64,000 nucleotides of DNA, taken from contig NZ_JAENKO010000006.1 of assembly GCF_016599145.1 (NCBI RefSeq), positions 1-64,000 on the forward strand. Direction: 5' to 3'. Shown piece after piece: positions 18,790-28,315 of this stretch; position 1 is the stretch's first letter, and each line of letters starts with the position of its first letter. Under the pieces are notes generated by a model, which worked only from the letters and a program-made list of their open reading frames with translations, was not told the origin of the DNA and ran no database searches. The stretch is from Tomitella cavernea (GTDB lineage: Bacteria; Actinomycetota; Actinomycetes; Mycobacteriales; Mycobacteriaceae). The translations under genes and the position numbers were made by a program.

Positions 18790-20529
18790 ATGACCGGCGA
18801 GCAGGATCCGGCTACCGGGCCCCTCGCGGGCGACTCCGATACCGTCGGCGGCGGGCCTGCCGGCGGCGGACGGAGACGTCTGCGCATCACCCTCGCCGCG
18901 GTCGGCGGGGTCGTCGCGCTCGCGGCGGTCGCCTTCGGGATCGACGTGGCGACGACCTCCGGCGAGGTGCCGCGCGGCGTGCGGATCGCCGGGGTGGAAG
19001 TGGGCGGGCTCGCGCCGGACGAGGCCGCCGAGCGCGTGCGCGCCCGCGCCGAGGCGGGCGGTTCCCACCCGGTCACCGTGCAGGCGGGCGACGCCACCAT
19101 CGAGATCGTTCCCGCGGATGCGGGGCTCGGCATCGACGCGGAGGCCAGCGTGGCCGCCGCGGGCACCGGGTCGATGAATCCGTGGACTCGTCTGACTTCG
19201 CTGTTCACCACCCGGGACATCCCCGTCGTCGGAGAGGTCGACCAGGATGCGCTCGCGGCCGCCGTCGACGGCATCGCCGGGCAGGTCGACCGCCCCGTCG
19301 TCGAGGGCGCAGTGGCCTTCGCGGGCGGCGAGGCGGTGCCGACGTGGCCGCAGACGGGGCAGCGGCTCGACGCCCCGGCGGCGGCCGACGCCCTCATCGA
19401 GCAGTGGGCGGACGGCGGCGCGGTGGTACTCCCGGTACAGGTGGAGCAGCCGCGGACCGACCGGTCCGACGTGCAGGCCGTGCTCGACGGCTTCGCCCGC
19501 TCCGCCGTGGCCGGACCCGTCACGGTGACCGGGGAGGGCGCCGAGGCGGTGCTCCCGCCCGAACGGATCGGCGAGATCGTCCGCATCGAGCTGGACGACG
19601 AGGGCGCGCTGGCGCCTCGGTTCGACGCGGAGGCGGCGCAGCGGGTGTTCGGCGAGCAGCTCGCCGGCACCGTCACGCCGGCGCGTGACGCCACCGTGCG
19701 GCTGGGCTCGTCCGGGCCGGAGGTGGTGCCCTCGCAGGACGGGCGCGACATCGACTGGGGCGCCACCCTGCACGACTGGCGAGGGCTGTTCGACGAGGAC
19801 CGCGCACTGAGCGCCGTCTACGTGGACGACCACCCGGACCTGACCACCGAGGAGGCCGAGGGGCTGGGCATCGACGAGGTGATCGCCGAGTTCACGACCA
19901 GCGGCTTCAGCTACGCCTCCGGGGTGAACATCCGGCGCGTGGCCCAGGAGGTGAATGGCGCCGTGGTGCTGCCGGGCGAGACCTTCTCCCTCAACGGCTA
20001 CACCGGCACGCGCGGCACCGCCCAGGGGTACGTCGAGTCGGGCATCATCCTCAACGGGCACGCCGATCAGGCCGTGGGCGGCGGCATCAGCCAGTTCGCC
20101 ACCACGCTGTTCAACGCGGCGTACTTCGCGGGGATGGAGGACGCCGGCCACCAGGAGCACAGCTACTACATCTCGCGGTATCCCGCCGGCCGCGAGGCCA
20201 CGGTGTACGAGGGGGCCATCGACCTCAAGTTCACCAACCCGTCGTCCACCGGCGTGCTCATCCAGGCGTCCGGCGACTCGGACTCGGTGACCGTGCGCAT
20301 CTGGGGCACCAAGACGGTGGACGTGGAGTCCGTCAACGGTGGGCGCTGGAACTACACCGACCCCGAGCGGATCACGCTCCGCGGCGAGGACTGTTCGCCG
20401 TCGTCGGGCGCACCCGGCTTCACCACCTCGGACACCCGCATCATCCGCAGTGCGGCCACGGGTGCGGAGATCTCGCGCAGCACGGAGACGACGGTGTACG
20501 ACCCGTCGCCCATCGTCACCTGCACATAG
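18790..20529 (+). CDS. VanW-family membrane-anchored protein
   Basis: A 579-residue protein with a cytoplasmic Gly/Arg-rich start, one membrane anchor at about 33-52, two repeats of the putative peptidoglycan-binding PG_binding_4 type in the middle, and a C-terminal VanW domain (about 370-510). That domain contains the conserved GVNIRRVAQEVNGAVVLPGE and the Gly/Ile-Ser-Gln stretch GGGISQFATTLFNAAYFAG. It is expected on the outer face of the membrane in the cell wall. VanW was named from vancomycin clusters but its biochemical role is unknown, and nothing here indicates glycopeptide resistance. Start ATG at 18790 follows AAGGAG. It is convergent with the next TetR gene, with only 22 bases between. 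Confidence 0.88.
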   Translation: MTGEQDPATGPLAGDSDTVGGGPAGGGRRRLRITLAAVGGVVALAAVAFGIDVATTSGEVPRGVRIAGVEVGGLAPDEAAERVRARAEAGGSHPVTVQAGDATIEIVPADAGLGIDAEASVAAAGTGSMNPWTRLTSLFTTRDIPVVGEVDQDALAAAVDGIAGQVDRPVVEGAVAFAGGEAVPTWPQTGQRLDAPAAADALIEQWADGGAVVLPVQVEQPRTDRSDVQAVLDGFARSAVAGPVTVTGEGAEAVLPPERIGEIVRIELDDEGALAPRFDAEAAQRVFGEQLAGTVTPARDATVRLGSSGPEVVPSQDGRDIDWGATLHDWRGLFDEDRALSAVYVDDHPDLTTEEAEGLGIDEVIAEFTTSGFSYASGVNIRRVAQEVNGAVVLPGETFSLNGYTGTRGTAQGYVESGIILNGHADQAVGGGISQFATTLFNAAYFAGMEDAGHQEHSYYISRYPAGREATVYEGAIDLKFTNPSSTGVLIQASGDSDSVTVRIWGTKTVDVESVNGGRWNYTDPERITLRGEDCSPSSGAPGFTTSDTRIIRSAATGAEISRSTETTVYDPSPIVTCT

Positions 20530-20551
20530 GCGGCGCGACCGGAAGGAGTGG

Positions 20552-21142
20552 TCAGCGGAGGCCGGCGAGCAGTTCGCCGGCCACCCGGCGCCCCGCGGCC
20601 CGCCGCTCCTCGGCGGTGCCGCCGAGCGTGAGCGCCTCGTCGTCCGACGGTCCCGTCGCGGCCAGCACCACCGCCCCGAAGGCGAGGATCGACCGCAGCC
20701 GGCCCTCCGCTTCCGGGGCGTCGCGGGTGAGCGTGCTGATCACGCGGGACAACAGCTCCAGGTGCCGGGCGCCGATGCTCTCGCGTGCCATCACCGCGCG
20801 GTTCACCTGCCCGAACCGCATGACCAGCCCCGATTCGCCGGAGAAGAGCGTGTCGAGCCGGTCGAGGAGCTCCGCATCGCGCTCTGCCGACGGGTCGGTG
20901 GCGGCCAGCCAGCGCATCAGCCCGTCGAGACGATGCTCGTGCGTGCTGAACGCCTCCTCGACGATCTCCTCCTTGGTGCGGAAGTGGTAGTAGAGCGCGG
21001 CCTTCGTGACCTCGAGGGCCTCGGCGATCTCCCTCAGCGACGTCCCGTCGTAGCCCCGCTCGACGAACATCCGCATTGCCGTCTCGACGATCCGCTGCCG
21101 CGTTCCCGTCCGCCTGCCTGACACTTGGGTCTCCGTTTCCAT
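20552..21142 (-). CDS. TetR-family repressor of the adjacent MFS efflux gene
   Basis: A 196-residue TetR regulator. The DNA-binding part is [20 protein letters not shown] then [20 protein letters not shown] (about residues 15-60). The remainder is the ligand-binding domain. The ATG at 21142 is chosen because the frame upstream crosses the operator region and has no coding character. The gene is divergent from the MFS gene at 21258 and the 115 bases between them carry three related operator-like sequences. That is the classic layout of a repressor that controls itself and a drug exporter. Confidence 0.9.
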   Translation of the reverse strand: METETQVSGRRTGTRQRIVETAMRMFVERGYDGTSLREIAEALEVTKAALYYHFRTKEEIVEEAFSTHEHRLDGLMRWLAATDPSAERDAELLDRLDTLFSGESGLVMRFGQVNRAVMARESIGARHLELLSRVISTLTRDAPEAEGRLRSILAFGAVVLAATGPSDDEALTLGGTAEERRAAGRRVAGELLAGLR

Positions 21143-21179
21143 CCCACTGCGCACCGCGAATGTCGGCGCGGCCCCGAGC

Positions 21180-21246
21180 TTACTTGACGACCGGCTAATG
21201 GCGTGCTTACCTGTCGGCAAGTAAAAACTAGCCGGTCGACAGGTAA
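21180..21246. promoter_or_regulatory. Triple operator between tetR and MFS exporter
   Basis: A central 18-base dyad TTACCTGTCGGCAAGTAA (21207-21224) is flanked by an outer long inverted repeat with arms at 21180-21197 and 21229-21246. The outer arms match each other in 16 of 18 positions and each begins or ends with the same TTACYTG half site. The last arm overlaps the MFS ribosome-binding region. Confidence 0.75.
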
Positions 21247-21257
21247 GGGAGTGTGCG

Positions 21258-22778
21258 ATGAAACAGGCGCAGGAACTCACGGAGCGGGGGACCGCCTCAC
21301 CACCGGTGCGGGTCGTCCCCGTCATGGCGGCGTTGTTGTGCGCCCTCGTCCCGGTGCAACTCGACGCGCTGGTGACCGCCACCGCGTTGCCGACCATCGC
21401 GGGCGACCTCGGCGGGTTCGGCCGGCTCGCCTGGATCGCCACGCTCTACCTGCTGACGATGGCGGTCGGCACCGCGGTGGGCGGGCGGTTCGGCGACCAG
21501 TACGGGCGCAGGGCCGTCCTGCTCATCGCCCAAGCGGTATTCGTGGCAGGGTCGCTGTGGGCCGCGCTCGCCGGCGGGATGACGGGGTTGCTGCTGGCGC
21601 GCGCGGTGCAGGGGCTCGGCGCGGGGATCACCCTCACCAGCCTCATGGCGACCGTCGCGGACATCGCACCGCCCGATAGGCGGGCGCGCTACCAGAGCAT
21701 GTTCGGCGCGGTCGCCCCGCTGTCGATGATCATCGGGCCGTGGATCGGCGGCATCATCACCGACCACCTGGGCTGGCGCTGGATCTTCGCGCTCAACATC
21801 CCCGTCGTCGCGCTTGCGATGGTCGGCGTGGCGCTACTCCTGCGGACGCCGCGCGAGCGCACCGGTGGCAGGATCGACAGCCTGGGGCTGGCCGCCATCA
21901 CCGTTACCGGCACCGGGTGGGTGCTCGCCGGCAGCTGGGTGGGGCGGTACGGGTGGACTTCGCCGCACGTGCTGATCGCCGCCGGGCTAGGGACCGTCGG
22001 CATCGCCGTCACCTGGACCGTCGAACATCGTGCCGCACAACCGTTTCTGCCGCGCGCGCTGTTCCGGGATCGATCCGTTCTCATGAGCGCCGCGGTCTTG
22101 GCGCTGAGTATGGGCGCGGTGATGATGGCGGCGATCAACTTCCTGCCGGTGTTCCTGCAACTCGTGCAGGGGCGCTCGGCGGCGAACAGCGGACTGCTCC
22201 TGCTGCCGATGCTGCTGCCGGCGATCGGCGTCTCCCTGCTCGTGGGCCGCTGGACCGATGCGCCATCCCGCTTCCGTCCAGCGATGCTCACCGGAACCGG
22301 GATCCTCACGGCCGGCTGCGCGCTGATCGCGACGATGGGGCCGGGCACCGCGATGTGGCAGACGATGCTCTACATGATCGTGATAGGCGCCGGCATCGGC
22401 ATGCTCTTCCAGACGCCGGTGGTGCTGGTGCAGAACTCGGCACCGCCGGGCGAGGTGGGCGCGGCCACCGGAGCGGTGTCGTTCCTGCGCATGCTCGTCG
22501 GCGCGGTGGGCGTGGGCACCCTGGGATCGATCTTCACCGGACGTCTGGCCGACGGGATCGTCGACTCGGGCGCGCCCGGCACGGAGGTGCTCGACCCGTC
22601 GTCGGTCGACCCCGCGACGCTCGGCGGGCTGCCCGCCACCGCGGTGCACGCCGTCGCCGACGCCGCGGCCTCGGCGAACACACTGCTGTTCCTCATCGCG
22701 ACGGGGATCGCGGCCGTGGCTCTGGCCGCTGCCGCGGCGGTCCCGAGGCGGTCGCGGAGCGAATGCGACACGGCGTAG
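21258..22778 (+). CDS. MFS multidrug exporter, DHA2 (14-TMS) family
   Basis: A 506-residue proton-coupled exporter of the DHA2 type, with about 14 hydrophobic segments. Typical features are the motif C-like and motif A-like loops: [15 protein letters not shown] near 76-90 between segments 2 and 3, and [19 protein letters not shown] near 160-178 in segment 5. The C-terminus ends in a short basic tail. Drug range cannot be read from sequence. Start ATG at 21258 lies directly downstream of the operator array, and the ribosome site overlaps the last half site, so a bound repressor would block both transcription and leader exposure. Confidence 0.92.
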   Translation: MKQAQELTERGTASPPVRVVPVMAALLCALVPVQLDALVTATALPTIAGDLGGFGRLAWIATLYLLTMAVGTAVGGRFGDQYGRRAVLLIAQAVFVAGSLWAALAGGMTGLLLARAVQGLGAGITLTSLMATVADIAPPDRRARYQSMFGAVAPLSMIIGPWIGGIITDHLGWRWIFALNIPVVALAMVGVALLLRTPRERTGGRIDSLGLAAITVTGTGWVLAGSWVGRYGWTSPHVLIAAGLGTVGIAVTWTVEHRAAQPFLPRALFRDRSVLMSAAVLALSMGAVMMAAINFLPVFLQLVQGRSAANSGLLLLPMLLPAIGVSLLVGRWTDAPSRFRPAMLTGTGILTAGCALIATMGPGTAMWQTMLYMIVIGAGIGMLFQTPVVLVQNSAPPGEVGAATGAVSFLRMLVGAVGVGTLGSIFTGRLADGIVDSGAPGTEVLDPSSVDPATLGGLPATAVHAVADAAASANTLLFLIATGIAAVALAAAAAVPRRSRSECDTA

Positions 22779-22806
22779 GACGCACGGGGTACGCGGTGCC
22801 CGCTGG

Positions 22807-23469
22807 TCAGCTCCGGTTCAGGGCCTCGGCGATCGGGGTGGGGCCCGTGTTGAACTCGACGGTGCGCCGGATGGTGTCGTCGCGGTGGAGCACCTCGGCG
22901 ATCACCGCGGCCACGTCGGCGCGGGGGACCTCGCCTTTCGCCATCTGCGACTCCGGCCCCTCGTCGGCCTCGATCCGGCCCGAGCCGGGCTCGAGGGTGA
23001 GACGGCTGGGCCCCAGGATCGTCCAGTCCAGGTCGGTGCCCCGCAAGTGCGCGTCAGCTGCGGCCTTGGCCTCCGCGTAGGGGAAGAAGCCGTTGTCCGA
23101 CGGGACGCCGTGCCCCGGGCCCGCACCGAAGTAGGAGACCATCACGTAGCGGCGCAGCCCGGCACGGACCGCCGCGTCCATCGAGCGGACGGCCGCGTCC
23201 CGGTCCACCGCGTAGGTGCGCTCCGGGTTGCCGCCGCCCGCACCCGCGGTCCACACAGCGGCGTCGAACGCCCCGATCTCCTCCGCGATCGCGTCGACGT
23301 CGAGCTGCTCCACATCCGCCACCAGCGGCTGGGCGCCCGCCGCCATCACCTCCTCCGCGTGGTTGGGGTTGCGCACGACGGCGGTGACCTCGTCGCCGCG
23401 CTCGACCAGCAGCGGATGCAGCAGCATCGCCACCTTGCCGTGGCCACCGAAGACGACGACGCGCGCCAT
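22807..23469 (-). CDS. NAD(P)-binding Rossmann protein (SDR a-type / NmrA-like)
   Basis: A 220-residue protein related to the atypical SDR group (YwnB/YhfK-like). It opens with the nucleotide-binding loop VVVFGGHGKVAMLLHPLL, has the AAVWTAGAGGG strand-loop near 73-83, and the YAEAK motif near 146 in place of the classical YxxxK. Substrate unknown; members are thought to be reductases or redox sensors. ATG at 23469 is preferred because GAAGGG lies about ten bases upstream; a GTG nine bases earlier is too close to it. The gene is convergent with the MFS gene (28 bases) and runs in the same direction as the YhgE gene upstream. Confidence 0.85.
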   Translation of the reverse strand: MARVVVFGGHGKVAMLLHPLLVERGDEVTAVVRNPNHAEEVMAAGAQPLVADVEQLDVDAIAEEIGAFDAAVWTAGAGGGNPERTYAVDRDAAVRSMDAAVRAGLRRYVMVSYFGAGPGHGVPSDNGFFPYAEAKAAADAHLRGTDLDWTILGPSRLTLEPGSGRIEADEGPESQMAKGEVPRADVAAVIAEVLHRDDTIRRTVEFNTGPTPIAEALNRS

Positions 23470-23533
23470 GTCGATCACACCCTTCTGCTCGGCTGCGGTG
23501 CACTTGGCGCCGACCCTACCCGCGGCCGGCCGC

Positions 23534-25546
23534 TCACACCTCGATCGGCGGGTGCAGGCGCTCGACGGTCCAGCGCCGGTCGCGCCGCGCCGCCAGGGCG
23601 CTCAGGGCCAGCGAGCCGACGAACACCCCGGCGAGGACCGCCAGCGAGATCCACAGCCGGCCGTCCACGTGGCCCAGAGTCACCTGGCGCAGGCCGTCGA
23701 CGGTGTAGGTCATCGGGTCGAAGGGGTGCAGCCATTGGAACGGCCTCGAGGTGGTCTCCACCGGATAGACCCCGCCCGAGGACACCAGCTGGAGCATGAG
23801 GAACGCGAGCGTGACAACCCTGCCCACCGAGGTGCCCAGCACCACGTTGAACATCTGGATCAGGGCCAGGAACGTCGCCCCGACCAGCAGCAGCATCCCG
23901 AAGGTCGCCGCGGGGTAGGCGGGGTTCAAGTCCAGGGCGAAGCGCACCACCAGGTACATCACCACCGCCTGTGCGACGACGATCCACAGCGCCGGCCAGA
24001 ACGATGCGAACACCACCCGCAGCGAGCCGAGCCTGCCCGCGAGGGGCCGCTGCTGGATGGGCCGCAGCAGCATCCAGACGATGATGCCGCCCACATACAG
24101 CGCCAGCGACAGGAAGAACGGCGCGAACCCGATGCCGAACGTCGGCGCATGGGTGACGCTGTCCTCGTCCACGCCGACGGGGGCCCCGATGGTGGACGAG
24201 ACGTCCTTGCGCTGCTGCTCGTTCCAGTCCGGCACCTGTTCCGCGCCCTCGCCGAGCTTCCGGGCCAGTTCGGCGGACCCGCTGCGCAGCTGCTCGGTGC
24301 CTTCGGTGAGCGTGGTGGTTCCGTCGGTGAGCCGGTGCCCGCCGGCGGAGAGCTCGCCGAGCCCGGCGTGCAGTTCGGCCGCGCCGCCCTCGAGCTGATG
24401 CCCGCCGGCGGAAAGCTGCTGCAGGCCGGAGCGCAGCGCACCGCCGCCGTCGACCAGCGCGGTGATCCCGCTGCGGTATTGCGATGACGGGTTGCCCAGC
24501 TGGTCGGCGAGCTGGGCGGCACCGTCGCGCAGCTGATGCAGCCGGTCCAGGGCGGCGGGGGCGAGCCCCTGGGTGGCAAGGGTGTGCTGCAGTCCGTCCA
24601 ACGCGGCGACGGCCTGCTGCGAGAGCGGATCGGGGTTGCTGCGCAGCAGGTCGGCCACCTGCGCCACCTGGCGGGCGGCGTCGGACTGGATCCGCCCGAT
24701 GGGGTCGAGGAGCCCCACCACCTCATCGACGCCGCCGCTGATCTGTGCGGCACCGGACCCCAGCCGGTCCGTGCCTGCGTTGAGCTGCCCCAGCCCGTCG
24801 GTGAGCGCCAGCACGCCGCCGGTCGCCGTGTCGATGCCGTCCGAGAGTCGCGCCGCGCCGCCGGCCAGCTCGCCGGATCCCGCATGCGCCGTGTCGATGC
24901 CCTCGGACAGCGTGTGCGCGCCCGCGTCGAGTTCGCCTGCGCCGTCGTCGAGGGCGACGGCCCCGTCGGCGAGCCGCGCCGCGCCGTCGGCCGCCTGCTG
25001 CAGGCCGTCGCCCGCCGATTGCAGGCCCACCAGCACCTTGTCCACGGCCTGACTGCTGATGGTCTGACTCACCGCCAGCTGCAGCTGGTTCATGGCGTTC
25101 TGCCCGATCACCGTGCTCAGATAGTTGTTGGTGTCGTTGTAGAGCACGTCGATCTTCGCCTGCCGCGGGTCGTCGGACATCGGCGATCCCACGGCGGCGC
25201 TGAAGTTCTCCGGCAGCGTCACGGAAAAGTAGTAGTCGCCGTCCTCCACGCCCTGCCGGGCCTCCTGCGGCGAGACCAGGTGCCAGTCCAGGTCGTTGCG
25301 GCTCAGCAATTCGTCGGCGACCTGTTGGCCCGCGTGGAGCGGCTGCCCCTCGACGACGGCCCCGCGGTCGCTGTCGACCAGGGCCACCGGCAGCCGATCC
25401 ACCTCGTTGAACGGGTTCCAGAAGGCCCACAGGTACAGCGCGCCGTAGAGCAGCGGCATGAAGACGATGGCCAGCAGCGCGATCTTGGGCATGCGGCCCT
25501 TGCCGAAACGCTTGAGCTCGGAGCCGATCGAGAATCCGGCGAGCAT
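23534..25546 (-). CDS. YhgE/Pip-type ABC-2 membrane protein
   Basis: A 670-residue membrane protein of the YhgE/phage-infection-protein family. One membrane segment near 22-42 and a cluster of five to six near 455-650 (ending LAVLAGVFVGSLALSALAA) enclose a large outer region. That region is made of many iterations of an L-x-x-G-x-x-x-L pattern (ADGAARLADGAVALDDGAGE and similar), predicted long helices or coiled coil. Homologues work as ABC exporters of unknown cargo or contribute to envelope function and ESX-type secretion loci. The adjacent gene, three bases upstream in the same direction, is an ABC ATPase, so the two probably form one transporter. Confidence 0.88.
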   Translation of the reverse strand: MLAGFSIGSELKRFGKGRMPKIALLAIVFMPLLYGALYLWAFWNPFNEVDRLPVALVDSDRGAVVEGQPLHAGQQVADELLSRNDLDWHLVSPQEARQGVEDGDYYFSVTLPENFSAAVGSPMSDDPRQAKIDVLYNDTNNYLSTVIGQNAMNQLQLAVSQTISSQAVDKVLVGLQSAGDGLQQAADGAARLADGAVALDDGAGELDAGAHTLSEGIDTAHAGSGELAGGAARLSDGIDTATGGVLALTDGLGQLNAGTDRLGSGAAQISGGVDEVVGLLDPIGRIQSDAARQVAQVADLLRSNPDPLSQQAVAALDGLQHTLATQGLAPAALDRLHQLRDGAAQLADQLGNPSSQYRSGITALVDGGGALRSGLQQLSAGGHQLEGGAAELHAGLGELSAGGHRLTDGTTTLTEGTEQLRSGSAELARKLGEGAEQVPDWNEQQRKDVSSTIGAPVGVDEDSVTHAPTFGIGFAPFFLSLALYVGGIIVWMLLRPIQQRPLAGRLGSLRVVFASFWPALWIVVAQAVVMYLVVRFALDLNPAYPAATFGMLLLVGATFLALIQMFNVVLGTSVGRVVTLAFLMLQLVSSGGVYPVETTSRPFQWLHPFDPMTYTVDGLRQVTLGHVDGRLWISLAVLAGVFVGSLALSALAARRDRRWTVERLHPPIEV

Positions 25547-25549
25547 GGG

Positions 25550-26341
25550 TCAGGCGCCTTTCAGGGGTTCGGGGGAGCCCGGTTCCGTCGACTGCAGCGG
25601 GTAGAGGCTGTGCGGCGGGGCGGGATCGCGCAGCGGGTCGATGGCCGAGGCGATCACGGTGGCGCGGCGGCCTACGTCGGCGAGGCGGCGGACCAGAGTC
25701 TCCTGCTCGTCCCGTGCCCGCACCTGCTCGATGTCGTCGACGAACAGCACCCGCGGGGCGACGCACCGATCGTGGACGGCCGGCGCCGCGGCCAGCGCGA
25801 TCCGCAACAGCATCCGATCCAGCTCGCCCAGGTCCTCGACGCGGGTGGCGGACGACGGCAGCGGCAGGTCGCCGTAGACGGGGCGCAGCGTGCCCTCGTA
25901 GGCCTCGTCGCCCATCCGTGGCGCGCGCCGGTACCAGGGGGTGTTCCAGGCGAGCTGCTCGTGCACGACGGTGCGTATCCGCACGGAACCGTCGATATCG
26001 TCGATCCCTCGGAAGCCGGCGATGGCGCAGAGTCCGCGGACTGCGGCCGGCCGGGTGCGGCCGAGCACGTCGAGCGTGCCGCCGTCCACCTTGAACCGGC
26101 CCGCAAGGGCCAACAGCAGCGTGGTGCGTCCGGAGCCGGAGGGGCCCTGGAGGATGTGCAGCCCGCCGCGCGCGATGCGCAGGTTCAGCGGCCCGAACAC
26201 CGGCCCGTCGGGGCCCGCTGCGCGCAGCCCCGTCGCGGTGACGGCCGCGGGGGAGGGCAGGCCGGGGTCGTCCGTGGTGCCACGGTCGTCGTCCTGTGGG
26301 GCATCCGGCGCTGATGGCGAGTCCGGCTGCTGCTGAGACAC
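25550..26341 (-). CDS. ABC transporter ATP-binding protein with degenerate signature, partner of YhgE
   Basis: A 263-residue ATPase subunit. Walker A is GPSGSGRTTLL, with Arg replacing the usual Lys in the GxGK(S/T) position, and Walker B is RVLFVDDIEQ, with Asp-Ile-Glu instead of the usual Asp-Glu-Pro. The LSGGQ signature is not recognisable; LGELDRMLLRIALA occupies its place. ATP hydrolysis may therefore be weak or the protein may be regulatory. A Ser/Asp/Pro-rich leader of about 35 residues precedes the domain. The GTG at 26341 is chosen for its AAAGGA ribosome site; a longer in-frame extension reaches 26410. It is the first gene of the pair with the YhgE protein. Confidence 0.82.
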   Translation of the reverse strand: MSQQQPDSPSAPDAPQDDDRGTTDDPGLPSPAAVTATGLRAAGPDGPVFGPLNLRIARGGLHILQGPSGSGRTTLLLALAGRFKVDGGTLDVLGRTRPAAVRGLCAIAGFRGIDDIDGSVRIRTVVHEQLAWNTPWYRRAPRMGDEAYEGTLRPVYGDLPLPSSATRVEDLGELDRMLLRIALAAAPAVHDRCVAPRVLFVDDIEQVRARDEQETLVRRLADVGRRATVIASAIDPLRDPAPPHSLYPLQSTEPGSPEPLKGA

Positions 26342-26427
26342 GGCGAAGTCCTTTCGTCGACTGCGTCCGGCGGACCGTGCGACCGGGAAACCGATCGGCC
26401 GGATTCGCATGCCGGTGGCAGACCTTA

Positions 26428-26460
26428 CTGCGGCCCGGCGACGATGTCGCCGGGCCGCAG
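26428..26460. terminator. Strong hairpin terminator after fadE5
   Basis: Perfect 14-base arms CTGCGGCCCGGCGA (26428-26441) and TCGCCGGGCCGCAG (26447-26460) with a five-base loop, just past the end of fadE5 on its downstream side and before the ABC gene. No T run. Confidence 0.8.
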
Positions 26461-26479
26461 GAGGGAGAGGGTCAGCGGG

Positions 26480-28315
26480 TCAGAACGCCGCCTCGTCGAG
26501 CTCCATGATCTCGCCGTCGGTGTTCTCGACGATCTTGCGGTTGGCCGTGAGCTCCGGCAGCACGTTTCGGGCGAAGAACTGGGCGACGCCCACCTTGCCC
26601 TCGTAGAACGCGCGGTCCTTGTCGGGGGCGTCGCCGTCGAGGGCGGCGAGGGCGATCTCCGCCTGGTGCAGCAGCCGCCAGCCCACGAGCAGGTCGCCGA
26701 ACGACATGAGGAACCGCACCGACGCCAGGCCCACCTTGTAGAGCTCGGCGGTCTGCTCCTGGGCACCCATCAGCCAGCCGGTCATGGTGGTGACCATGCC
26801 CTGCACGTCCTCCATGGCGGTGGCCAGGTGCACGCGCTCGCCCTTGAGGCGCCCGTCCGCGTCCGGGGAGTCGATGAAGGCCTTGATCTGGCCGGCCACG
26901 TGCCCGAGGGCCGTGCCGCGGTCGCGGGCGATCTTGCGGAAGAAGAAGTCCTGCGCCTGGATCGCCGTGGTGCCCTCGTAGAGCGAGTCGATCTTGGCGT
27001 CGCGGATGTACTGCTCGATGGGGTAGTCCTGCAGGAAGCCCGACCCACCGAGCGTCTGCAGGCTGTCGGTCAGGTATTGGTAGGCACGCTCGGAGCCGAC
27101 ACCCTTGACGATGGGCAGCAGCAGGTCGTTCACGCGGTGCGCGGTCTCGAGGTCTGCGCCGGAGGTGAACTCGGCCATCGCCTGGTCCTGGTGGGCAGCG
27201 GTGTACAGGTACACGGCGCGCATGCCCTCGGCGTAGGCCTTCTGCATCATCAGCGCCCGGCGCACGTCCGGGTGGTGCGTGATGGTCACGCGCGGGGCGG
27301 ACTTGTCGGTCATCTGGGTGAGGTCGGCGCCCTGGACGCGCTCCTTGGCGTACTCGAGCGCGTTGAGGTAGCCGGTGGACAGGGTGCCGATGGCCTTGGT
27401 GCCCACCATCATGCGGGCGTGCTCGATCACGTCGAACATCTGCGCGATGCCGTCGTGAACCTCGCCGACGAGCCAGCCGACGGCCGGGACGTCGTTCCCG
27501 CCGAAGGTGACCTCGCAGGTTGCGGACGCCTTCAATCCCATCTTGTGCTCGACGCCGGTGACGAAGACGCCGTTGCGCTCGCCCATCTCGTTGCTGTCGA
27601 AGTCGAAGTGGAACTTGGGCACGAAGAACAGGCTCAGGCCCTTGGTGCCGGGCCCGGCACCCTCGGGGCGGGCCAGCACCAGATGGAAGATGTTCTCGAA
27701 CAGGTCGTCGGAGTCGGCGGAGGTGATGAACCGCTTGACGCCCTCGATGTGCCAGGTGCCGTCGTCCTGCTTGACGGCCTTGGTGCGGCCGGCGCCCACG
27801 TCGGATCCGGCGTCCGGCTCGGTGAGCACCATGGTGGCGCCCCAACCCCGCTCGACGCAGGTCTCCGCCCACTTCTTCTGCTCGTCGGTGCCGTTCTGGA
27901 ACAGCACCCCGGCGAACGATGGGCCCGCGGCGTACATGAAGGCGGCGGGCTGTGCGCCGAGCATCATCTCGTTGAGGCTCCAACCGAGCACGCGGGGGGC
28001 GGGGACGCCGCCGATCTCCTCCGGCAGGCCCATGCGGTAGTACTCCGCGTCCCACATGGTGCGAAAGGACTTCTTGAAGCCCTCGGGCAGCGTGACCTCG
28101 TGGGTTTCGGGGTCGAAGGTGGGCGGGTTGCGGTCGGCGTCCGCGTAGGCCTCGCCCAGCGGCCCCTCGGCCAGCTTGGCGACCTCGGAGATCATCGTGC
28201 GCGCGGTGTCCTCGTCGAAGTCGCCCCAGGCGCCCTGGGACATCGGCTCCTGGACTTTGAGGTCCTCGAAGAGGTTGAACTCGATATCGCGGGTGTTGCT
28301 CTTGAAATGGCCCAT
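26480..28315 (-). CDS. fadE5: Acyl-CoA dehydrogenase FadE5
   Basis: A flavin acyl-CoA dehydrogenase, first step of beta-oxidation, of broad chain-length range. It is 611 residues, exactly the length of M. tuberculosis FadE5 as I recall it, with very high resemblance: the start MGHFKSN, the FAD/substrate segments [14 protein letters not shown] and [26 protein letters not shown] near 430, and the end IMELDEAAF. This subgroup has an extended C-terminal domain, making it longer than the usual 380 residues. Start ATG at 28315 has GAGGAAG upstream. In M. tuberculosis it follows fadA2 directly; here accessory genes separate them. The upstream region carries a palindrome resembling the fadA2 operator. 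Confidence 0.95.
   Translation of the reverse strand: MGHFKSNTRDIEFNLFEDLKVQEPMSQGAWGDFDEDTARTMISEVAKLAEGPLGEAYADADRNPPTFDPETHEVTLPEGFKKSFRTMWDAEYYRMGLPEEIGGVPAPRVLGWSLNEMMLGAQPAAFMYAAGPSFAGVLFQNGTDEQKKWAETCVERGWGATMVLTEPDAGSDVGAGRTKAVKQDDGTWHIEGVKRFITSADSDDLFENIFHLVLARPEGAGPGTKGLSLFFVPKFHFDFDSNEMGERNGVFVTGVEHKMGLKASATCEVTFGGNDVPAVGWLVGEVHDGIAQMFDVIEHARMMVGTKAIGTLSTGYLNALEYAKERVQGADLTQMTDKSAPRVTITHHPDVRRALMMQKAYAEGMRAVYLYTAAHQDQAMAEFTSGADLETAHRVNDLLLPIVKGVGSERAYQYLTDSLQTLGGSGFLQDYPIEQYIRDAKIDSLYEGTTAIQAQDFFFRKIARDRGTALGHVAGQIKAFIDSPDADGRLKGERVHLATAMEDVQGMVTTMTGWLMGAQEQTAELYKVGLASVRFLMSFGDLLVGWRLLHQAEIALAALDGDAPDKDRAFYEGKVGVAQFFARNVLPELTANRKIVENTDGEIMELDEAAF

Noticed and set aside
18790-20529. 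VanW gene as evidence of glycopeptide resistance
   Set aside because: No vanH, vanA or vanX genes nearby; VanW-domain proteins are widespread in ordinary actinobacterial chromosomes.
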